In this document: positions 48,971-53,080 of the stretch, in pieces
Layout: the number at the start of each line of letters is the position of its first letter
Numbering within the stretch: position 1 is the stretch's first letter
Origin: Solirubrobacterales bacterium
GTDB taxonomy: Bacteria; Actinomycetota; Thermoleophilia; Solirubrobacterales; Solirubrobacteraceae
Assembly (NCBI GenBank): GCA_003244205.1
Contig: QHBW01000043.1
Span: forward strand, 1 to 53,080
DNA length: 53,080 bases
Reading direction: 5' to 3'
Notes under the pieces: model-generated
Told to the model about the DNA's origin: nothing
Seen by the model: the letters and a program-made list of their open reading frames with translations, nothing else
Database searches by the model: none
Translations under genes and position numbers: made by a program

Positions 48971-49769
48971 CCCGCAGGCGCTGGCGGACGGCAAGCTCCA
49001 GCTCGACCACCCCGCGCCCCGGGTGGCGCGCCTTACGATCGCCAACCCGGCCAAGCGCAACGCGCTGGACCACGCAATCCTCGATTCGATCGCCGCGACC
49101 GTGCCGCGGCTCGACGACCACCACTGCCTGATCCTGACCGGGTCGCAGCGCATGTTCTCGGCCGGCTACGACATCGGCGACATCCCCGATGAGGTTTTCG
49201 CGCAGGAGGCCGAGAAGCTCGTCGCCCACCCGTTCATGGCCGCGATCGAGGCGTTGGAGGCGTTCCCGTACCCCACGCTCGCGGCACTCGGCGGTCACGC
49301 GATCGGCGGCGGGCTCGAGGTGGCGCTGAGCTGCGACCTGCGGATCGCCGCAGCAGGCGTGAAGCTCGGGATGCCGCCGGCCAAGCTCGGGCTCGTGTAT
49401 TCGCACACCGGGTTGCAGAAATTCATCGAGACGATCGGGGCGGCGCGCACGCGAGAGCTGTTCCTGGTGGGGGTCAACATCGACGCGGAGGTGGCGCTTG
49501 GATGGGGGCTGGTCAACCGATTGGTGCCGGCTGACGAGCTCGAGTCCGCGACGCTTGCGCTCGCTGTCGAGATCGCGGCCAACGCGCCGCTGTCGCTGTC
49601 GGGGAACAAGCGCGTGATCGGCGAGCTCGTGCGCGGCGGGGGGAGGCTCGATCCGGCGATCGAGGCCGAGCTGATCGAGCTGCGGCGAGCGTGCTTCGTC
49701 TCCGAAGACTTCCGTGAGGGGGTGCGCGCGTTCGGGGAGAAGCGCCCCCCGCGGTGGCAGGGGCGCTGA
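48957..49769 (+). CDS. Enoyl-CoA hydratase/isomerase family protein
   Basis: 270 residues from TTG 48957, overlapping the carrier gene by 14 bases. Crotonase marks: RLTIANPAKRNALDHAILDSI, ILTGSQRMFSAGYDIGDIPDE (first oxyanion peptide), ALGGHAIGGGLEVALSCDLRIAAAGVKLGMPPAKLGLVYSHTGLQKFIETIG. Catalytic glutamates of classical hydratases are not clear, so the reaction could be hydration, isomerisation or decarboxylation. The start is weakly supported, as there is no ATG in frame before the conserved region. Confidence 0.85.
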   Translation: MSSSSPQALADGKLQLDHPAPRVARLTIANPAKRNALDHAILDSIAATVPRLDDHHCLILTGSQRMFSAGYDIGDIPDEVFAQEAEKLVAHPFMAAIEALEAFPYPTLAALGGHAIGGGLEVALSCDLRIAAAGVKLGMPPAKLGLVYSHTGLQKFIETIGAARTRELFLVGVNIDAEVALGWGLVNRLVPADELESATLALAVEIAANAPLSLSGNKRVIGELVRGGGRLDPAIEAELIELRRACFVSEDFREGVRAFGEKRPPRWQGR

Positions 49770-49797
49770 CGGCGGGGCTGCCGTCCGAGCGCTCGCC

Positions 49798-49803
49798 TAG
49801 CGT
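49798..49803 (+). promoter_or_regulatory. Possible -10 box of bioB
   Basis: TAGCGT, 9 bases before the bioB ATG, in the 43-base gap after the hydratase. Identical hexamer to that before the acyl-CoA dehydrogenase at 38894. It would make bioBFD separately transcribed and leaderless. Confidence 0.35.
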
Positions 49804-49812
49804 CCGCTCCCG

Positions 49813-51018
49813 ATGGCGCCCCTGATCAGCCGCGAGGAGGCGCTCGTGCTCGGCGAGCTCTCCGACCACGCCGCGATCGAGGACCTGATCGAGCGCGCCT
49901 GGAGGGCGCGCGTCGAGCGCTTCGGCGACAGCACGGACATGTGCTCGCTGGTCAACGCCAAGTCGGGCGGGTGCGCCGAGGACTGCGGCTTCTGCGCCCA
50001 GTCGCGTTACGCCGAGGCCGACACGCCGCTGCACGCGATGATGGACCCCGAGCAGATCCTCGAGCACGCCCGCGCTGCCGAGGCGGCCGGCGCGCACCGC
50101 TTCTGCATGGTGACCCAGGGACAGGGGCTCTCACGGCGCGACTTCGACAAGGTGCTGGCCGGCGCGCGGCTCGTCGCCGAGCACACCAACCTCAAGCGCT
50201 GCGCGTCGATCGGGCACATGTCCGCGGATCGCGCGAAGGCGCTGCGCGAGGCCGGAGTCCAGCGCGTGCATCACAACGTCGAGACCGCCGAGAGCTACTA
50301 CGACGAGGTCTCCACAACGGTGCGCTACGCCGGACGCCTGCGCACGATCGAGGCCGTCCGCGACGCCGGCTTGGAGACGTGCGTTGGCGGCATCCTCAAC
50401 CTCGGCGAGAGCCGCGAGCAGCGCGTCGAGATGGCCTTTCAGCTCGCTGAGATCGACCCAACGTCGGTACCGATCAACCTGCTCAACCCCCGCCCGGGCA
50501 CGAAGTTCGGCGACCGCGACTACATGGACCCATGGGAGGCGGTGAAGTGGATCGCGATCTTCCGGCTGATCCTGCCCGAGGCGCTCTTCCGGCTCTGCGG
50601 CGGGCGCGTGGAGAACATTGCCGAGCTGCAAACGCTCGCTGTCAGGGCGGGCGTCAATGGCGTGATGATGGGCAACTTCCTCACGACCCTGGGCAACACC
50701 CCCGAGGAGGATCGGGCGATGTTCGAGGAGCTGGGGTTGAACGTCGCCCCCCAAGCCGACAACGGCGCCAACCCCCGGCCCGACAACCGCTCGGGCTGGC
50801 TCGAGGGCGAGACCCCCGATGTCGTCAACGAGCTGCTGGCCGCGGAGCGCCCGCTCGAATCGATCGAGGTCCGTCTTTGGGATCCCTCCACGCAGCTGCG
50901 CTTCCGGCGGACGCGCTCCGCGCCGCCACGGCCCGACGGGGCTCCCAACCGAGCGCGCGCTGGAGCCTTCTCGTCTCACTCGCCGGACTTGCGGCCCACG
51001 GACGCCATCCCCTCCTGA
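49813..51018 (+). CDS. bioB: Biotin synthase
   Basis: Radical SAM enzyme that inserts sulfur into dethiobiotin. The CxxxCxxC cluster ligands are Cys54, Cys58 and Cys61 (GGCAEDCGFCAQSRY); the [2Fe-2S] ligands include Cys98 (HRFCMV), Cys130 (KRCASIG) and the Cys of ETCVGGILNLGE. SVPINLLNPRPGTKF and MGNFLTTLGNTPEEDRAMFEELG complete the domain. At 401 residues it is 50-60 longer than usual; the extra is a C-terminal tail (VRLWDPSTQLRFRRTRSAPPRPDGAPNRARAG) with no motif. First of bioB-bioF-bioD. Confidence 0.96.
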   Translation: MAPLISREEALVLGELSDHAAIEDLIERAWRARVERFGDSTDMCSLVNAKSGGCAEDCGFCAQSRYAEADTPLHAMMDPEQILEHARAAEAAGAHRFCMVTQGQGLSRRDFDKVLAGARLVAEHTNLKRCASIGHMSADRAKALREAGVQRVHHNVETAESYYDEVSTTVRYAGRLRTIEAVRDAGLETCVGGILNLGESREQRVEMAFQLAEIDPTSVPINLLNPRPGTKFGDRDYMDPWEAVKWIAIFRLILPEALFRLCGGRVENIAELQTLAVRAGVNGVMMGNFLTTLGNTPEEDRAMFEELGLNVAPQADNGANPRPDNRSGWLEGETPDVVNELLAAERPLESIEVRLWDPSTQLRFRRTRSAPPRPDGAPNRARAGAFSSHSPDLRPTDAIPS

Positions 51019-51028
51019 AAGGACCCCG

Positions 51029-52291
51029 ATGACAGACCTGCATGCGCGCCTCGATGAGCTCAAGCAGCTCGGCCTGCACCGCCGCATGCGGATGGTCTCC
51101 GGCCCCCAGGGTCCACGCGTGGTGCTCGACGGCAAGCCGGTGCTGCTGCTGTGCTCCAACAACTACCTCGGGCTGGCAGACCACCCGCGCGTGCGCGAGG
51201 CCGCGGCCGACGCGGCGATGCGCTGGGGGGTCGGCAGCGGGGCCTCACGGCTGGTGTCGGGGACGATGACGATCCACCGACGCCTCGAGGAGCGGTTGGC
51301 GGAATTCAAGGGCTCGGAGGCTTGCCTGCTGTTCGGGTCGGGCTACCTCGCCAACGCCGGCATCGTCGGCGCGTTGGCCGGCCGCGATGAGGTGGTGTTC
51401 TCCGACGAGCTCAACCACGCGTCGATCGTCGACGGCTGCCGGCTCGCGCGCGCCGAGGTCTTCGTCTATGACCACGGCGACGTCGACCACCTGGAATGGG
51501 GCTTGAGCCAGGCGCACGGGCGCGGCGCGCTGATCGTGACCGACGGCGTCTTCTCGATGGACGGCGACGTGGCGCCGCTCGCCGAGATCGTCGAGCTCGC
51601 CCGCCGCTACGACGTACGCGTGATGGTGGACGAGGCGCACGGCACCGGGACCGTTGGTCCAGCGGGCCGCGGCGCGGTAGCCGAGGCCGGCGTCGGCGAC
51701 GAGGTCGACGTGATCGTGGGCACGCTCGGCAAGGCGCTCGGTTCCTACGGCGCCTACGCCTGCTGCTCGGCTGAGCTCGTCGCCTGGCTGACCAACGCGG
51801 CACGTACGCTGATCTATTCGACGGCTCCGCCACCACCGGCGATGGCGGGGGCACTTGCCGCGCTGGAGTTGCTCGCGGAGGAGCCGCGTCGCGTCGAGCG
51901 CCTCCAGCGCAACGCCCGCGTGCTGCGCGACGAGCTCGCGCGCGAGGGCTGGGACACCGCGGGGTCGAGCACCCACATCATGCCGCTGATCGTTGGCGAC
52001 GCCGAGCTCGCCGTGCGCATGGCGGAGGCGGCGATCGACCGCGGGGTCTTCGCCCAAGCGATCCGTCCGCCGACCGTGGCCGAAGGCACGTCGCGGCTGC
52101 GGGTGGCCGTGATGGCCACCCATGGACGCGACGAGCTGCGCCAGGCCGCGCGGGTGCTCGCCCGGGCCGCGCTCAAGGTCGGGGTGCGCCCGGCGGCCGT
52201 CGCCCCGCTTGCGGCCGTGCAGTCGACGCGAGCAGGCCTCGGTCGGCCGTTTGATGTCGAGGCGCCCGAGCCGGCGCGCCGCGCGGCCTGA
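51029..52291 (+). CDS. bioF: 8-amino-7-oxononanoate synthase
   Basis: 420 residues, PLP enzyme joining pimeloyl-thioester and alanine. SNNYLGLADHPRV, GVGSGASRLVSGTMTIHRRLEERLAEFKG, FSDELNHASIVDG, VMVDEAHGTGTVGPAGRG and the PLP lysine Lys235 in VGTLGKALGSYGAY. A C-terminal Ala/Arg-rich tail of about 35 residues follows the domain. AAAGGA lies 7 bases before the ATG, and the gap to bioB is 10 bases. A related alpha-oxoamine synthase (for example glycine C-acetyltransferase) is unlikely next to bioB and bioD. Confidence 0.94.
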   Translation: MTDLHARLDELKQLGLHRRMRMVSGPQGPRVVLDGKPVLLLCSNNYLGLADHPRVREAAADAAMRWGVGSGASRLVSGTMTIHRRLEERLAEFKGSEACLLFGSGYLANAGIVGALAGRDEVVFSDELNHASIVDGCRLARAEVFVYDHGDVDHLEWGLSQAHGRGALIVTDGVFSMDGDVAPLAEIVELARRYDVRVMVDEAHGTGTVGPAGRGAVAEAGVGDEVDVIVGTLGKALGSYGAYACCSAELVAWLTNAARTLIYSTAPPPPAMAGALAALELLAEEPRRVERLQRNARVLRDELAREGWDTAGSSTHIMPLIVGDAELAVRMAEAAIDRGVFAQAIRPPTVAEGTSRLRVAVMATHGRDELRQAARVLARAALKVGVRPAAVAPLAAVQSTRAGLGRPFDVEAPEPARRAA

Positions 52292-52292
52292 G

Positions 52293-53036
52293 GTGGCTGG
52301 CCAGCCAGGGCATGGCGTCTTCGTCACCGGGACGGGCACCGGGGTCGGCAAGACGGCGGTGACGGGGGCGATCGCTTCGCTGCTGGGGCGGCTCGGGGTG
52401 CGAGTCGCGGCGTTCAAGCCGGTGCTGACCGGTTTGGAGGAGCCGGCCGAGTCGGGGTGGCCGCCCGATCACGAGCTGCTCGCCGCGGCGGCCGGCGGGC
52501 TCGAACCGCACGTCGTCGCGCCTTGGCGCTTTGGCCCCGCACTCTCGCCCCACCTCGCCGCTGCCTTGGCCGAGCTGCGGCTCGATCGGCACGAGCTGGT
52601 CGAGGGCGCCTGGCGATCGCGGGACACTGCCGGTGCGCAGGCACTGGTCGTCGAGGGGGTGGGCGGGCTGATGGTCCCGCTGGTGGAAGACTTCCTGGTC
52701 CGCGATCTCGGGTGCGCGCTCGGGCTGCCGCTGGTGATCGCAGCCGTCCCCGATCTCGGCACGATCAACCACACGCTGCTGACGCTGGAGTGCGCGCGCG
52801 CCGTGGGGCTTCACGTGGTGGGCGTCGTGCTCACCCCCTGGCCGGCGCGACCAGGCGTGCTCGAGTGCTCCAATCGCGAGACGATCGCCGCGTTCGGCGA
52901 TGTCGATGTCTATGAGCTTCCGTGGGTCGTGGACCCGTCGCCTGGGTGCTTGGCGGACGCTGCGGAGGCCGCGCGGCTCCCGGTCGAGCAGTGGTGCGGG
53001 GAGGGCGATGCGCGGTCGGTGGCCGCTGCCGCGTAG
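52293..53036 (+). CDS. bioD: ATP-dependent dethiobiotin synthetase
   Basis: 247 residues. P-loop GTGTGVGKTAVTGAIA near residue 13, then FKPVLTGLEEPAESGWPPDHELLAAAAG, EGVGGLMVPL and SNRETIAAFGDVDVYELPWV. Carboxylates diaminopelargonate to dethiobiotin, the step before BioB. GTG 52293 starts 2 bases after the bioF stop. The bioA/bioK aminotransferase is not seen before it and may lie beyond the window, where the remaining 44 bases carry no call. Confidence 0.94.
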   Translation: MAGQPGHGVFVTGTGTGVGKTAVTGAIASLLGRLGVRVAAFKPVLTGLEEPAESGWPPDHELLAAAAGGLEPHVVAPWRFGPALSPHLAAALAELRLDRHELVEGAWRSRDTAGAQALVVEGVGGLMVPLVEDFLVRDLGCALGLPLVIAAVPDLGTINHTLLTLECARAVGLHVVGVVLTPWPARPGVLECSNRETIAAFGDVDVYELPWVVDPSPGCLADAAEAARLPVEQWCGEGDARSVAAAA

Positions 53037-53080
53037 CTCGGGCAGGGGGGGTCGGGTGGCGGGTCGCGGTGGCGCCGGCG

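Overview
The window looks like chromosome from a very GC-rich Actinomycetota, most likely class Thermoleophilia (Solirubrobacter/Conexibacter-like). This rests on base composition, frequent GTG and TTG starts, and gene families rather than on any marker gene: PucR regulators, an actinobacterial-type HemQ, a 70-residue TB7.3-like biotinyl protein, DUF4235/DUF3618 envelope proteins, a sigma factor coupled to an alkylguanine transferase, and AbiEi-DUF559 proteins. I found no rRNA, tRNA, CRISPR array, prophage or insertion sequence. Many genes start close to a TANNNT box (TAGGCT, TAGCGT, TATCAT), so leaderless or short-leader transcription seems common.

Layout. 0.1-9 kb: a lipoprotein, a PucR regulator divergent from a type III glutamine synthetase, a methyltransferase, and a full-length cobalamin-dependent methionine synthase. 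9-10.3 kb: a frameshifted AbiEi/DUF559 gene, an upstream hairpin and a 20-bp tandem array. 10.3-19.7 kb: YihY-type membrane protein, a glycosyltransferase fused to a flippase-like domain, aldo/keto reductase, HemQ with ferredoxin-NADP reductase, an AlkA-like glycosylase, a glycosidase-like lipoprotein, and an Fe-S module (ErpA divergent from BolA and monothiol glutaredoxin). 19.7-28 kb: a scar joining a truncated glycosyltransferase to a truncated methyltransferase, membrane and redox genes, DegV, a secreted lipase, a four-gene micro-operon of small envelope proteins, and a nitrilase-TetR pair. 28-31.6 kb: DUF2804, sigma factor plus Ogt, and an intact AbiEi/DUF559 paralogue with its own upstream hairpin and a 26-bp repeat at its 3' end.

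31.6-41.4 kb is an acyl-CoA island: MerR regulator, methylacyl-CoA racemase, beta-keto acid cleavage enzyme, acyl-CoA carboxylase carboxyltransferase, SRPBCC protein, an odd Gly-Cys-X repeat protein, enoyl-CoA hydratase and two acyl-CoA dehydrogenases. Two copies of a 27-bp palindrome sit in front of the racemase/BKACE/MerR operon and the first dehydrogenase, which suggests one regulon run by the MerR protein. 41.4-48.4 kb: a two-component system, an SDR, a cation efflux protein, a degenerate SDR coupled to an acyltransferase, and glycerol kinase. 48.7-53 kb: a biotinyl carrier, enoyl-CoA hydratase and bioB-bioF-bioD, preceded by a pair of palindromes overlapping a possible promoter.

The best candidates for something undescribed are (1) the two AbiEi-wHTH/PD-(D/E)XK proteins, each with a 14-bp-stem hairpin just upstream, (2) the 104-residue protein with hexapeptide and Gly-Cys-X repeats, and (3) the two-site palindromic operator of the acyl-CoA island.
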